Assembly: GCF_003710905.1 (NCBI RefSeq)
Contig: NZ_RHHV01000019.1
Span: forward strand, 1 to 64,000
Direction: 5' to 3'
Source: Brevibacillus parabrevis
GTDB lineage: Bacteria > Bacillota > Bacilli > Brevibacillales > Brevibacillaceae
DNA length: 64,000 nt
Part shown: one piece after another, positions 50,801-59,991 of the stretch
How the letters are laid out: each line of letters begins with the position of its first letter
Position numbering within the stretch: position 1 is the stretch's first letter
The notes under the pieces: model-generated
Databases searched by the model: none
What the model was told of the DNA's origin: nothing
What the model saw: the letters and a program-made list of their open reading frames with translations, nothing else
Translations under genes and position numbers: made by a program

Positions 50801-52165
50801 ATGAGCCTCCGCAAAAAACTGTTTCTTTCTTTTATCGCCTTGATTACGCTCAACATCCTGCTGTTCAAGTTCGTTTTTCAGGACATCATCATCGACCAGT
50901 TGAAAAACGACCGTCACAACCAGTACCAAGCAGAAAAGGATGCGGCAGAAAAGGTCCGGGTCAACCAACTGCTGCGCTCCAGCAACTTCAAGGACCCGAT
51001 CGAGCGCCAGGAGCTGGAGAAACAGTTGCCAGAAGACGTCATGTACCGGATGGTCGTGAAGGACGCGAGCGGCAACACGATTTACCACAGGCCGTCAAAA
51101 GCCTACTCCTTGAAGCTGTCCCTCCCTTCCACCACGAAAAGCGACCTGAAAGTCGTGGCAGAATACCATTTTCAGCAAGAGCCTCCCCGTGAAGGCGAGA
51201 TTGTCATCTATTTCTACACGGACGATTACGACATTATGGGCACAACCGGAGTCTCGATGATGCTCTGGTTTATTTACGGAAGCCTCGTGCTGGTCGGCTT
51301 GCTGTTGCTCACTCTGTTCGTCCGCTGGATTTTGCGTCCGGTTAGCGAACTGGCCCGTGTCACGCAGGAAATTCGCGAAGGCAAGCGGCTGGTGACGTTT
51401 ACGTATCGCTCCCATGACGAGTTCGGACAGTTGTTTCGCTACTTTGGCGACATGGTCGATGAGCTGCGTTTTTCCGAAGAACGGCAATCGGAGATGATCG
51501 CTTCGATCGCTCACGATTTCCGCACTCCGCTGACTACGATCAAAGGGTACGCCTCCTATATCGGCTCTGGCCGCGTCACGGATTTGATGCGCATCCAGAA
51601 GCAAATGGGCAAGATCGAAGTGAAGACGAGCGATCTGGAAAAGCTGCTGGACGAGCTGCAAGACTTTACCGTGCAAAGCACAGAGGTGCGGCTCAACATT
51701 AGCCGCATTCACGTAAAAGGCTTTTTGAAGGGAATTATCGAGGACTACCTGGCGCGGGTGAAAGAAGCCGGATTGACTTTTCACTGGAAACTGCGCGTCT
51801 CCAATGAGCTGCACATCGAGGCCGATGAAACCAAGCTGCGCCGCGTCATGGAAAACTTGATCAACAATGCGATTCACTACAACAAACCGAATGGCTCGAT
51901 TTTGATTACATGCGATCAGCGAGAAGGTCACGTGCTGTTCTCCGTGATCGACAAAGGGGAAGGAATTGCTGCCGAAGATTTGCCGAAAGTCTTCAACAAG
52001 TTTTACCGCGCGGAGAAATCCCGCAACCGCAACAACGGCGGCACAGGGCTCGGACTGACGATCTGCCAGAGCATCGTGCGCCGCCATGGCGGAGAACTCA
52101 CGGTAAACAGCGAACAGGGAATAGGAAGCAGCTTCTCCTTCACCATTCCCTTTTTCCACGGATAG
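50801..52165 (+). CDS. membrane sensor histidine kinase
   Basis: A 454-residue kinase with two membrane segments (about 6-26 and 152-174) flanking an extracellular loop, then HAMP (about 175-230). The H-box SIAHDFRTPLTTIKG is followed by the ATP-binding N, G1 and G2 boxes (NLINNAIHY, VIDKGEGIAAEDLPKVFNKF, GGTGLGLTIC). The start abuts the regulator stop with no gap, so both are made together. The signal is unknown. Confidence 0.94.
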   Translation: MSLRKKLFLSFIALITLNILLFKFVFQDIIIDQLKNDRHNQYQAEKDAAEKVRVNQLLRSSNFKDPIERQELEKQLPEDVMYRMVVKDASGNTIYHRPSKAYSLKLSLPSTTKSDLKVVAEYHFQQEPPREGEIVIYFYTDDYDIMGTTGVSMMLWFIYGSLVLVGLLLLTLFVRWILRPVSELARVTQEIREGKRLVTFTYRSHDEFGQLFRYFGDMVDELRFSEERQSEMIASIAHDFRTPLTTIKGYASYIGSGRVTDLMRIQKQMGKIEVKTSDLEKLLDELQDFTVQSTEVRLNISRIHVKGFLKGIIEDYLARVKEAGLTFHWKLRVSNELHIEADETKLRRVMENLINNAIHYNKPNGSILITCDQREGHVLFSVIDKGEGIAAEDLPKVFNKFYRAEKSRNRNNGGTGLGLTICQSIVRRHGGELTVNSEQGIGSSFSFTIPFFHG

Positions 52166-52319
52166 TTTATTTAGATTTATTGTCAGTTAATTTATTCTTT
52201 ATATTTCTCTGTTAAAGTATTTCTTGTAAGCATGTTGCTTTCAGTGATAAATAACCCCCAGTTCGGTATCTGACACATCACGGCGAAACCGTAGTGAAAA
52301 GATGCCTCTTTTTTTTGCC

Positions 52320-53663
52320 TTAATCCCGTTTTTCCAGGCGCATGGGCAGTCCGTTTTTCGGACGCAGCGTAACCAGCGGCTCTGGCTCCACTACCTGTCC
52401 AGGCTCCGCAAGCCGCAAGCGATATCGCTGCGCAATCGTCGCAAGCAACAATGCCGCTTCCATCAGGGCGAAGTTGTTTCCGATACAAACCCTTGGCCCG
52501 CCCCCAAACGGAAAGTAGGCATACGCAGGGTTGCGTTTCAGCAAGTCGCTGGCGAACCGCTCCGGGATAAACTCATCCGGCTTGTCGTAATACCGTTCCA
52601 GACGGTGCATGACAAACTGGCTCATCATCAGCGTCTCCCCCGGCTGATAGGTGTGTTCCCCGATCTTCACTTCTTCGACAACTTCCCGATTGATCGTCCA
52701 GGCGGCTGGATACAGCCTCAATGTTTCCGAAACGATAAGGCTCGTATAGGTCAGTTTGGGCAAATCCTCCACCGTAGGCAGTCTGCCTTCCAGCACCGTT
52801 GCCAGTTCTTCATGCAGCTTCTGCTCGACGTGCGGATGCGTAGCGAGCAAATAAAACACCCACGACATCGTGTTGGCAGTCGTCTCGTGACCTGCCACGA
52901 AAATCGTCATGACCTCGTCTCTTACTTGCTCGTCCGTCATGCCTTGACCGTCGTCCTCGTCCCTCGCAGCGAGCAGCATTCCCAACAAATCGTCTTGCTG
53001 AGCTTCCGGATTTTTTCGCCTTGATTCGATCAAAGAATAGATCGCTTCGTCAAGCGTCTCATTCGATTCCAAAAATTGTCGATTGCTTCTTGTCGGAACC
53101 GACAGCGGAATGTCGATAAAGGAAGCGGCTTTATTCGCCACATATTTCAGTCCGACGTCGATAGCATGGCCAATTTTGTCAGCGCCCTCCTTGATGCTTT
53201 TGCCAAACATCGTCTCCGTAATGATCGCCAACGTTACTTTCATCATGTCGTTGTGAATGTCGCGGACTTCTCCCATCTTCCAATCGTCCATCAGCTCGAC
53301 CGCATGTCTCACCATCACCTGACCGTATCCGGCGATGCGCTCCCGATGAAAAGCCGGCTGCATCAGGCGTCTTTGCCGCAAATGCTTTTTGCCTTCACTG
53401 GTCAAAATCCCGTCGCCCACTACAGCTTTGGCGATCTGCAAGCCTTTGCCCTTCTTGAAGTGATCTTGCTTGGTAACGAGCACTTCTTTGATCTGATCGG
53501 GATTGGTCAGCAAGTAAACATGGCGCTTCGGACCAAAGCGAAAATGAACGACCTCGCCATGCTCGGCGACTGCTTCACGGATAAACTGGAGCGGGTTTTT
53601 GCGAAAAGCGAGCAAGTTCCCGGAAATCGGCAAACCTCTTGGTCCTGTGATTGTCACACCCAT
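52320..53663 (-). CDS. cytochrome P450
   Basis: A 447-residue P450. The I-helix oxygen-binding motif is FVAGHETTANT, the K-helix has ETLRLYP (ExxR), and the haem-binding cysteine is in FPFGGGPRVCIGNNFA. It resembles the fatty-acid-hydroxylase-like P450s of Bacillales (CYP102 haem domain-like), but lacks a fused reductase, so it needs separate redox partners. ATG 53663 is 6 bases after GAGGGGG. The substrate is unknown; no biosynthetic genes are adjacent. Confidence 0.93.
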   Translation of the reverse strand: MGVTITGPRGLPISGNLLAFRKNPLQFIREAVAEHGEVVHFRFGPKRHVYLLTNPDQIKEVLVTKQDHFKKGKGLQIAKAVVGDGILTSEGKKHLRQRRLMQPAFHRERIAGYGQVMVRHAVELMDDWKMGEVRDIHNDMMKVTLAIITETMFGKSIKEGADKIGHAIDVGLKYVANKAASFIDIPLSVPTRSNRQFLESNETLDEAIYSLIESRRKNPEAQQDDLLGMLLAARDEDDGQGMTDEQVRDEVMTIFVAGHETTANTMSWVFYLLATHPHVEQKLHEELATVLEGRLPTVEDLPKLTYTSLIVSETLRLYPAAWTINREVVEEVKIGEHTYQPGETLMMSQFVMHRLERYYDKPDEFIPERFASDLLKRNPAYAYFPFGGGPRVCIGNNFALMEAALLLATIAQRYRLRLAEPGQVVEPEPLVTLRPKNGLPMRLEKRD

Positions 53664-53731
53664 CTGAATCCCCCTCATGTGCTTTGGCTAGGTTATGGAT
53701 AGTATCCGGCACGAAAAGGAGTTTATGCGAA

Positions 53732-53759
53732 AAAAAGCCACCCGAAGCAATCAGGTGGC
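53732..53759 (-). terminator. terminator after bioY
   Basis: GCCACCTGA and TTCGGGTGGC pair (one G-U) around TTGC, followed on the minus strand by seven T residues. Confidence 0.9.
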
Positions 53760-53775
53760 AAATCAGGTATAGCTA

Positions 53776-54339
53776 TTAGCGTGTAACAGGCTGCTCCGTA
53801 CGCAGCAGACGAAAAGCGATCAGCCGCTCCCGCACCTTGATCCCGATCACGGCGGCGAGTACAGCTTTGATCACGCCTACAACCAAAAACGGCGTAGCGC
53901 CGAACGCAACCGCTTTGTCCCAAGGGATATCCAGAACGAATTTGAGCTGGACGGTTCCAAAAGCGAGTGTCACGAACATGCCGATGACGTTGGCAATAAC
54001 GGCGCTTTTCAGAGTGAAGCCCATCTTTTCCAAATACCATCCCGTCACAAAAGCAGTCGCGATGAATCCGAAAATGTATCCGCCAGTCTTGCCGACCAAT
54101 ACTTGCACGCCACCGCTCGCTTCCGTAAAGACAGGCAGGCCGACTGCTCCGAGCAGTACGTAAATCAAAAGCGCAAGTGTGCCGTAGCGGCTGCCCAGAA
54201 TCGTCGCCGTCAAACCGACAGCCAGCGTCTGTGCCGTGATCGGAATGAGCGGCAAAGGAATCGTCACCTGCGACAGCACCGCTGTGACAGCAGCAAAAAT
54301 GGCGGACAACAGGAGCCATCTCAAACGTTCGTTTCTCAT
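53776..54339 (-). CDS. bioY: biotin transporter BioY
   Basis: A 187-residue S component of a biotin ECF importer with about six membrane segments. The conserved block ITAQTLAVGLTATILGSRYG and the GLPVFTEASGGVQVLVGKTGGYIFGF sequence (in parts) are characteristic of BioY. It has a BirA operator on its promoter. GGAGG is 9 bases before the ATG. Energising subunits are elsewhere. Confidence 0.95.
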   Translation of the reverse strand: MRNERLRWLLLSAIFAAVTAVLSQVTIPLPLIPITAQTLAVGLTATILGSRYGTLALLIYVLLGAVGLPVFTEASGGVQVLVGKTGGYIFGFIATAFVTGWYLEKMGFTLKSAVIANVIGMFVTLAFGTVQLKFVLDIPWDKAVAFGATPFLVVGVIKAVLAAVIGIKVRERLIAFRLLRTEQPVTR

Positions 54340-54355
54340 GCGTAGTATCCTCCAA

Positions 54356-54384
54356 TGTTAACTAAAAGTATAATAAGGTTAACA
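54356..54384. promoter_or_regulatory. BirA (biotin repressor) operator at the bioY promoter
   Basis: TGTTAAC (54356-54362) and GTTAACA (54378-54384) form an inverted repeat 15 bases apart, the BirA operator pattern of Firmicutes. It overlaps a TATACT -10-like box between the arms on the minus strand. Biotin-bound BirA would block bioY transcription. Binding is inferred. Confidence 0.82.
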
Positions 54385-54419
54385 AAATGATAATACGCAC
54401 GAAGAGAAATGTAAATCCC

Positions 54420-54983
54420 CTATGTTTGATCGACATGTCGTTGCAGACCCGCAAGCGATTGAATCGTGTGCTCGATCAGCTCGCGCAGGTCGTCAATGTT
54501 GCCTTCGTCGATCTTGCGGTGAAAATCCAGGGTGATGCGGTTCGTTACTACCGTTGGCGGCCATTCGATCCGATGCTCCGGCAGTTTGGCGGACAGTGTT
54601 TGCGTAATGTAGGGGCGCTGACCCCAGATTTCATTGAGCAGCGTGGTGATTTTGTTCGCTTCGCTCGGGATGTCGTCCGGATTTGGCAGCTGCAAATGAA
54701 AATGAATGCAGATCGTGCAGCCGACATGCTCCACGAGCGGCTGTTCCAGCTGTTCCGAGGCGATGTCGCCGAGGCTCGTGCGCAGCTGCATTTGCGCCCG
54801 CACGGCTTTTTCGCCTGCCGCCTGTTCGGCCAGCTTGAACTCAATCTGGAACAGCCGCTGGAAAGTAGCCATATCCATGACATCTGATCGTCCGGTAATG
54901 GTGATCGCTCCGTCAAAATCGCGGTCGTACACCGCTCCTTCCAGCACCACCCGGATGTTGTCAAAGATGAGTGGATGAAACAC
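54420..54983 (-). CDS. conserved hypothetical protein
   Basis: A 187-residue soluble protein I cannot name. It begins MFHPLIFDNIRVVLEGAVYDRD and contains CTICIHFHLQLPNPDDIPSEANKI and a final helix. No signal peptide, membrane segment or known catalytic motif is visible. It is separate from bioY (its stop is 36 bases upstream of the BirA operator). Confidence 0.75.
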   Translation of the reverse strand: MFHPLIFDNIRVVLEGAVYDRDFDGAITITGRSDVMDMATFQRLFQIEFKLAEQAAGEKAVRAQMQLRTSLGDIASEQLEQPLVEHVGCTICIHFHLQLPNPDDIPSEANKITTLLNEIWGQRPYITQTLSAKLPEHRIEWPPTVVTNRITLDFHRKIDEGNIDDLRELIEHTIQSLAGLQRHVDQT

Positions 54984-55153
54984 GAAGCATCCTCCTTTCC
55001 TTTTCCTGACTTGATTGATATATCCTCGAACAGCTCTTCGTATCTAGCATGCCTGCTTTCTTGCGCTTTTGCAAGCGAGAGACGACTTCGCCATAGCGAA
55101 AAGCAACCCGGGAATGTTACCATGGAAAGGAACCAACGTCAGAGGTGACCCAC

Positions 55154-55459
55154 ATGTTTCTCATTGGAATTTTAGTCGTCGTTGCGATTTTCGGTGAACT
55201 CTTTCACAGATTAAACCCTTGGAAAAAGCCCGAGCCGGCCTATGACGAGCTGGTCGCCCAAATCAAAACAACTGATTGGTACAGAGAGCTTGCCAGCGAC
55301 GAGGCTTGCTGCCGTGTGCTGGAGAACGATCCGCACGTCCAAGCCTATTATGCCAGCACTTACGAAGCCCAGCGCCTTTTGACACAGGAGGGCTTTCAAC
55401 TGGGCCTGATCGACTACGTCAAGGAACAGGCCGCCAGCACCTCGCCCAAATCGCACTGA
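55154..55459 (+). CDS. hypothetical membrane-anchored small protein
   Basis: A 101-residue protein with an N-terminal membrane anchor (FLIGILVVVAIFGELFH) and a soluble, acidic remainder (AYDELVAQIKTTDWYRELASDEACCRVLEND, in part). I prefer ATG 55154, 6 bases after AGAGGTG, over a GTG three codons upstream. No known family. A strong terminator follows. Confidence 0.7.
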   Translation: MFLIGILVVVAIFGELFHRLNPWKKPEPAYDELVAQIKTTDWYRELASDEACCRVLENDPHVQAYYASTYEAQRLLTQEGFQLGLIDYVKEQAASTSPKSH

Positions 55460-55470
55460 ACGGCAAAGCG

Positions 55471-55498
55471 CCGCTGCCAGGAGAGCAGCGGTTTTTTT
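55471..55498 (+). terminator. terminator after the small membrane protein
   Basis: CCGCTGC pairs with GCAGCGG around a 7-base loop, followed by seven T residues. Confidence 0.92.
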
Positions 55499-55628
55499 GT
55501 ATGCAATTTTAACGAAACGTTTGGAGTGGCAGGCAAGAAAAAGCCATTGCCTGAGCAGTCCTGCCTGTCCTTTACTTGTCTTTGATTAAGAGGAATTTAA
55601 TGACAATCGAGACAAAAAGCTTTCTTGA

Positions 55629-55672
55629 AAAGAAAAAGGTACACCTTCCGGGCTGCCGCCTCGTGGTATACC
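55629..55672 (-). terminator. terminator after the YhfH-like gene
   Basis: GGTATACC pairs with GGTGTACC (one G-U) around a GC-rich interior, followed on the minus strand by TTTTTCTTTTC. Confidence 0.75.
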
Positions 55673-55695
55673 TGTTCTATCCTGTATTCATCTGC

Positions 55696-55857
55696 TTACC
55701 GTTTTTGGTGATAGTGCTTGTAAGCATCGAAGGATGCCTCTTCTTGGCAAGTGAAGCACTCGTTTGCGTACGATTCAGCCTGTTCGTTGATGGTTTGGCC
55801 GCAAGCAGCGCAGCATTTTGCTTCGAGATTTCGGTAAAAAGAAGTGATTGGCGTCAT
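55696..55857 (-). CDS. yhfH: YhfH-like small zinc-ribbon protein
   Basis: A 53-residue protein with CCAACG and CFTCQ, two CxxC pairs that should bind one zinc ion. The order FYRNL...KCCAACGQTINEQAESYANEC (in part) follows B. subtilis YhfH (FFKNL...TCSNCGQTIQEQHESYMNEC). GGGGGG lies 8-9 bases before the ATG. It is short enough to be missed by gene finders. Function is unknown. Confidence 0.85.
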   Translation of the reverse strand: MTPITSFYRNLEAKCCAACGQTINEQAESYANECFTCQEEASFDAYKHYHQKR

Positions 55858-56040
55858 AATTTTTAACCCCCCGTGTGTTGTTATCTGTATTGTATTACAA
55901 CAGCACCTGTTTTATAAAAGTTTGTTATAATACATTATGGCGTTTTATCTTCATCTCTCGCGCAAATGCTCCCGCTCGCTTCATTTTTCGCTGTATTCAT
56001 ACATTTTTGCAAATTCACCTTCTGTTGTAACACAATCGCC

Positions 56041-57288
56041 TTAGATCAACAGATTGAACAAATACGGATCGTTGGTAATCTCCACATAGCGGATGCCGTG
56101 TTGTTTCATCCGGCTGATCAGAGGCTGGTAGTCCTCCTGGCACTTCATTTCAATCCCGACGAGCGCCGGGCCGTTATCCTTGTTGTTCTTCTTCGTGTAC
56201 TCAAAGCGCGTGATGTCATCGTGCGGGCCGAGCACCTTTTCCATAAACTCGCGCAAAGCTCCGGCGCGCTGCGGGAAATTAATGACGAAATAATGCTTCA
56301 GCCCCTCATGCAGCAAAGAACGCTCTTTGATCTCCTGCATCCGGTCGATGTCGTTGTTTCCTCCGCTAATGATACAGACCACATTTTTCCCCCTGATTTG
56401 GTCCCGGTAGTAATCAAGGGCGGCAATCGACAAGGCACCGGCAGGCTCTACCACGATCGCACTGCTGTTATACAACTCCAAAATCGTCGTGCATACTTTG
56501 CCCTCCGGCACCAGCACAACATCATTCAACACATCGCGGCAAATGCTCATAGTCAGTTGTCCCACCTGCTTGACTGCGGCTCCATCCACGAACTTGTCGA
56601 TTTCATCGAGCGTCACGACGTCATCTCGCTCCAACGCCGCTTTCATCGACGCCGCTCCCGCAGGCTCCACTCCGATGATTTGCGTATTCGGGCTGATTCC
56701 TTTTACATATGTGCCCACCCCGGCAGCCAGACCACCGCCACCGATGCTCATGAACACAAAATCCGCAGGCTCTTCCAAATCGTTCATGATCTCCAGCCCC
56801 ACCGTTCCTTGTCCAGCCACTACCAGCGGATCGTCAAACGGATGGACAAACGTCCGGTCTTCCTGAATGCAATATTTCATCGCTTCTGCGAACGAGTCGT
56901 CAAATGTATCCCCGATCAGCACAACCTCCACGTAGGAGCCGCCGAACCGTTTGACCTGGGAAACTTTTTGCCGCGGCGTTGTCGTCGGCATAAAAATCGT
57001 GCCGAGGATTTGCAGATGCTGGCAAGAGTAAGCTACCCCTTGCGCGTGGTTGCCCGCACTCGCGCATACAACGCCGCGCTCCCGCTCCTGCAAAGACAAG
57101 CTCCGCATAAAATGGTAGGCTCCACGAATTTTAAAAGAACGGACGACCTGCAAATCTTCCCGCTTCAAATACACGTTGCAGCCATAGCGCTCAGACAGGA
57201 CATTATTTTTTTGCAGCGGCGTCTTCTCGACAACATCTTTTAACCCGTGGTTGGCAACCACAATCTCTTCCACTCTCACTATAGACAT
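56041..57288 (-). CDS. ilvA: threonine deaminase (IlvA)
   Basis: A 415-residue PLP enzyme that makes 2-oxobutyrate from threonine, the first step of isoleucine synthesis. The PLP lysine is in VVRSFKIRGAYHFM, SAGNHAQGVAYSC is the serine-asparagine loop, and SIGGGGLAAGVG binds phosphate. A C-terminal ACT-like domain of about 80 residues (HYFVINFPQRAGALREF) gives feedback control. A T-box with an isoleucine-like specifier precedes it. Confidence 0.95.
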   Translation of the reverse strand: MSIVRVEEIVVANHGLKDVVEKTPLQKNNVLSERYGCNVYLKREDLQVVRSFKIRGAYHFMRSLSLQERERGVVCASAGNHAQGVAYSCQHLQILGTIFMPTTTPRQKVSQVKRFGGSYVEVVLIGDTFDDSFAEAMKYCIQEDRTFVHPFDDPLVVAGQGTVGLEIMNDLEEPADFVFMSIGGGGLAAGVGTYVKGISPNTQIIGVEPAGAASMKAALERDDVVTLDEIDKFVDGAAVKQVGQLTMSICRDVLNDVVLVPEGKVCTTILELYNSSAIVVEPAGALSIAALDYYRDQIRGKNVVCIISGGNNDIDRMQEIKERSLLHEGLKHYFVINFPQRAGALREFMEKVLGPHDDITRFEYTKKNNKDNGPALVGIEMKCQEDYQPLISRMKQHGIRYVEITNDPYLFNLLI

Positions 57289-57340
57289 ATCTCTCTTGCT
57301 CCTCCCAAACGTTGGTTGTCTCTTTTTTCACTTGCCCAGT

Positions 57341-57676
57341 CAAAAGAAAAGCCTTCACCTCGCCAGCGTCGCTTAAATGCGCACGGCTGGCTGAGGCGAA
57401 GGCATCGCGGTACCACTCAGCTTCTCTGTCTTCCTCACGAAAAACAGACTTAATAGAAGTTCCACGATGGGAACCCCCGTCCGGGTAACGGAGACGAATC
57501 CGTTGTCCTCTACTTGCAGCTTTTTGCGACTGCGTTCTAGGGCACTGCTCCAAGGTGATTTTCAAAACAGGCTGGGCGTCCGTTCTTTCAGCACGGGGAA
57601 CGGCTCTCTGCACGCTGCTCTCTGCTCCTACTCTTCCTTTTCTACGCAACTGATAACAAACTATTCAAATTATTAG
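57341..57676 (-). promoter_or_regulatory. T-box leader of ilvA
   Basis: The minus strand has TGAGTGGTACCGCG (57406-57419) and stem I hallmarks (GCAGAGAGCCG and GTGCTGAAAG). An ATC isoleucine triplet in GAAAATCACC lies in the expected specifier position. A terminator stem (GCCTTCGCCTC with GAGGTGAAGGC, 57341-57404) closes the leader with TTTTCTTTT. It should respond to uncharged tRNA-Ile, which fits ilvA. Confidence 0.93.
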
Positions 57677-57682
57677 TTACAA

Positions 57683-57711
57683 ATTATAATGCGAGTCTGT
57701 TTTCTTGTCAA
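57683..57711 (-). promoter_or_regulatory. ilvA promoter
   Basis: TTGACA (57706-57711) and TATAAT (57683-57688) are both perfect and 17 bases apart, just before the T-box leader. Confidence 0.9.
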
Positions 57712-57746
57712 ACAAAACCGATATTCCATTTGGTCTGGTTGCATGC

Positions 57747-57793
57747 AAAAAGAAGGAGAAAGCCCGCTTGCGAGTGGCTCTCTCCTTCTTTTT
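57747..57793. terminator. terminator after the 113-residue gene
   Basis: AAAAAGAAGGAGAAAGCC and GGCTCTCTCCTTCTTTTT pair over about 17 bp. T-rich ends on both strands make it bidirectional. Confidence 0.9.
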
Positions 57794-57807
57794 GGTGGGT
57801 CGCAAAT

Positions 57808-58149
57808 TTATACCGCTTCGTAAATCGCTTCGTAGCGCTTGCCGATTTCTTCATCAGTCAAGCCAGCTTCACGCAGGCGTCCAATCAGTGCATTTGCCCA
57901 GATTTCTGTGCGTTGCGCCATTTTTGCGTATTTTTTCGCTTCCTTCACTTTGCGCTTGGAGCGATCTTCACCGTTCGATTTGAGATTGTCCAAGATAAAC
58001 AGCATGCGCATGCTATCTTCCTCGTTCAACTCTTTCCAGTTGTCGTTCAAAAACGCGACTACTTGTTTGTAGTACCCGTCAAACTCATCGAAGGAAATCT
58101 CGGTATCCATGTTGAGATACTCTTTCATTTTGTCGAATAGCTCTTGCAT
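57808..58149 (-). CDS. hypothetical 113-residue helical protein
   Basis: A strongly charged, mostly helical protein (MQELFDKMKEYLNMDTEISFDEF to EEIGKRYEAIYEAV) with no cysteine motif or membrane segment. GAGGGAG lies 13 bases before the ATG, a long spacing. It is followed by a strong terminator. I do not recognise it. It is divergent from the RNA methyltransferase gene. Confidence 0.75.
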   Translation of the reverse strand: MQELFDKMKEYLNMDTEISFDEFDGYYKQVVAFLNDNWKELNEEDSMRMLFILDNLKSNGEDRSKRKVKEAKKYAKMAQRTEIWANALIGRLREAGLTDEEIGKRYEAIYEAV

Positions 58150-58323
58150 CTAGCGTCACAACTCCCTCAGTATTCTCCGCCCCATTATAACAAAAACAAG
58201 CCTGCACAGGAAGTTGCCATTATTTGTGAACATATCGGCAGATCCGATCTGCGCCCTCCCCATGCAACAAGTCCGGGAATGGACTATAATGAGGAGATAC
58301 TGAAATGCTCTGAGGAGAACAAA

Positions 58324-59706
58324 ATGACTACATCGAAAAAGGAACAAGAAACAAGCATACGCGTCGGCCAGCAAATGACGCTCACCATAAAAAGCCTGGG
58401 GATCAACGGCGAAGGAATCGGTTATTTCAAAAGAAAGATCGTATTCGTAGAAGGGGCGCTCCCAGGAGAGGTCGTGCACGCAGAAGTGACGGAAGCGCGG
58501 GAAAAATTCGCGACAGCTCGGCTGCTTCGCGTGGTGGAAAAATCAAAAGATCGCGCCACTCCCCCCTGTCCGGTGTACAAGGAATGCGGCGGATGCAGCT
58601 TGCAGCATCTGGACTATGCGGCACAGCTTGCAAGCAAGCAGGAAATCGTCATCGAGTCGCTGCGCAAGTACGCCCGCCTGCCTGAACCGCCTGTCGCCCC
58701 GACTATCGGGATGGACAATCCGTGGTCGTACCGCAACAAGGCACAATTCCAGGTCGGCAAGCAAAACGGGAAGCTCATCGCCGGACTGTACCAGACAGGC
58801 AGCCACAAGCTCGTCGATCTGGAAGGCTGCCAGGTGCAACATGAGGCGACGACGAAGATCGTGCAAGCCGCTAAAAAAATCATCGAAGAGCTGGGCATCC
58901 CTGTGTACGACGAAAGAAAGCGAACAGGCGTCATCCGCACGATCGTGGCGAGGGTCGCTTTTGCCACAGGCGAGACGCAGTTGACGCTCGTAACGGCCAC
59001 AAAAGAAATTCCCCGCGTCAAAGAGCTGCTCCTGGAGCTGCGCACCCGCCTGCCCGAGCTGGTCAGCATCGCGCAAAACGTGAACGCGCAAAAAACATCG
59101 CTTGTCTTCGGCGACCAGACGCTCTCCCTATGGGGCAGACCTTCTATCGCGGAAAAGCTCGGGGAACTGTCGTTTGATTTGTCCGCCCGCGCCTTTTTCC
59201 AACTGAATCCGGAGCAGACGCAAAAGCTGTACGATCAGGTCAAAAAGGCGGCTGCCTTGACGGGCAAGGAACTGGTGCTCGATCTGTACTGCGGCACCGG
59301 AACGATCGGCCTCTGGCTCGCCCCGCACGCGCGCGAGGTGCGCGGCATCGAGCTGATCCCGGAAGCCGTAGAAGACGCCAACCGCAACGCCGTGCGCAAC
59401 CAGGCCACAAACGCAAGCTTCCACGTAGGCCGCGCCGAAGTGCTCATGCCGAAATGGGCCAAGCAAGGCACCCGCCCAGACGTCGTCGTAGTCGACCCGC
59501 CCCGTACCGGGCTGGATGACGCGCTGATCCGCTCTTTGCTGGACGTGCAGCCGAAGAAGATCGTGTACGTGTCCTGCAACCCATCGACGCTGGCGAAGGA
59601 CATTGCGAAGCTGATGCAGCGGTATGAGTTGAAAAGCGTGCAGCCGGTGGATATGTTTCCGCATACGGCGCATGTGGAGAGTGTGGCTCTTCTTCAACTT
59701 AAATGA
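58324..59706 (+). CDS. rlmCD: 23S rRNA (uracil-5-)-methyltransferase, RlmCD type
   Basis: A 460-residue RumA/TrmA-family enzyme that methylates uridines in 23S rRNA. An N-terminal TRAM domain (about 10-70) is followed by the iron-sulphur cysteines CPVYKECGGCSLQHL and a later cysteine. The SAM motif is VLDLYCGTGTIGLWLA, and the catalytic cysteine is in VYVSCNPSTLAKD. ATG 58324 is 6 bases after GAGGAG. It is the last host-like gene before the foreign region. Confidence 0.95.
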   Translation: MTTSKKEQETSIRVGQQMTLTIKSLGINGEGIGYFKRKIVFVEGALPGEVVHAEVTEAREKFATARLLRVVEKSKDRATPPCPVYKECGGCSLQHLDYAAQLASKQEIVIESLRKYARLPEPPVAPTIGMDNPWSYRNKAQFQVGKQNGKLIAGLYQTGSHKLVDLEGCQVQHEATTKIVQAAKKIIEELGIPVYDERKRTGVIRTIVARVAFATGETQLTLVTATKEIPRVKELLLELRTRLPELVSIAQNVNAQKTSLVFGDQTLSLWGRPSIAEKLGELSFDLSARAFFQLNPEQTQKLYDQVKKAAALTGKELVLDLYCGTGTIGLWLAPHAREVRGIELIPEAVEDANRNAVRNQATNASFHVGRAEVLMPKWAKQGTRPDVVVVDPPRTGLDDALIRSLLDVQPKKIVYVSCNPSTLAKDIAKLMQRYELKSVQPVDMFPHTAHVESVALLQLK

Positions 59707-59714
59707 GTTACTAT

Positions 59715-59746
59715 AACCCTTGTCAAATCAAGGGTTTTTCTTTTTT
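59715..59746 (+). terminator. terminator after rlmCD
   Basis: AACCCTTG pairs with CAAGGGTT around a 6-base loop, followed by TTCTTTTTT. Confidence 0.92.
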
Positions 59747-59991
59747 CTATGCTCGTTTTAAAGTCGAGGATACCAGCATGACCACATATTGACCACAATA
59801 ACTCTCGTATCAAACAGAATTGGCAAACACCATAATGCAAAAAGCCACTATCCAGTGGTAAACTGAATAGTGACTTCCGTCCGCCAAGCACTATGTTTCT
59901 AGAAATATATTACCAGAAATATATTTCATAACCCAAATATGAACTGTAATATATCTTAACTTTCCGCCAAATGATTTATGGCGTATAATAC

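Noticed and set aside
52200..52310. Weak hairpin near the end of the P450 gene
   Set aside because: The stem has mismatches and no T run, so I did not call a terminator.
59694..59891. A 65-codon minus-strand frame between rlmCD and the retron
   Set aside because: It crosses the rlmCD terminator, lacks a binding site and shows no homology I recognise.
59902..59927. AT-rich palindrome GAAATATAT/ATATATTTC as an integrase att site
   Set aside because: No second copy is seen in the window, so an attachment role cannot be supported.
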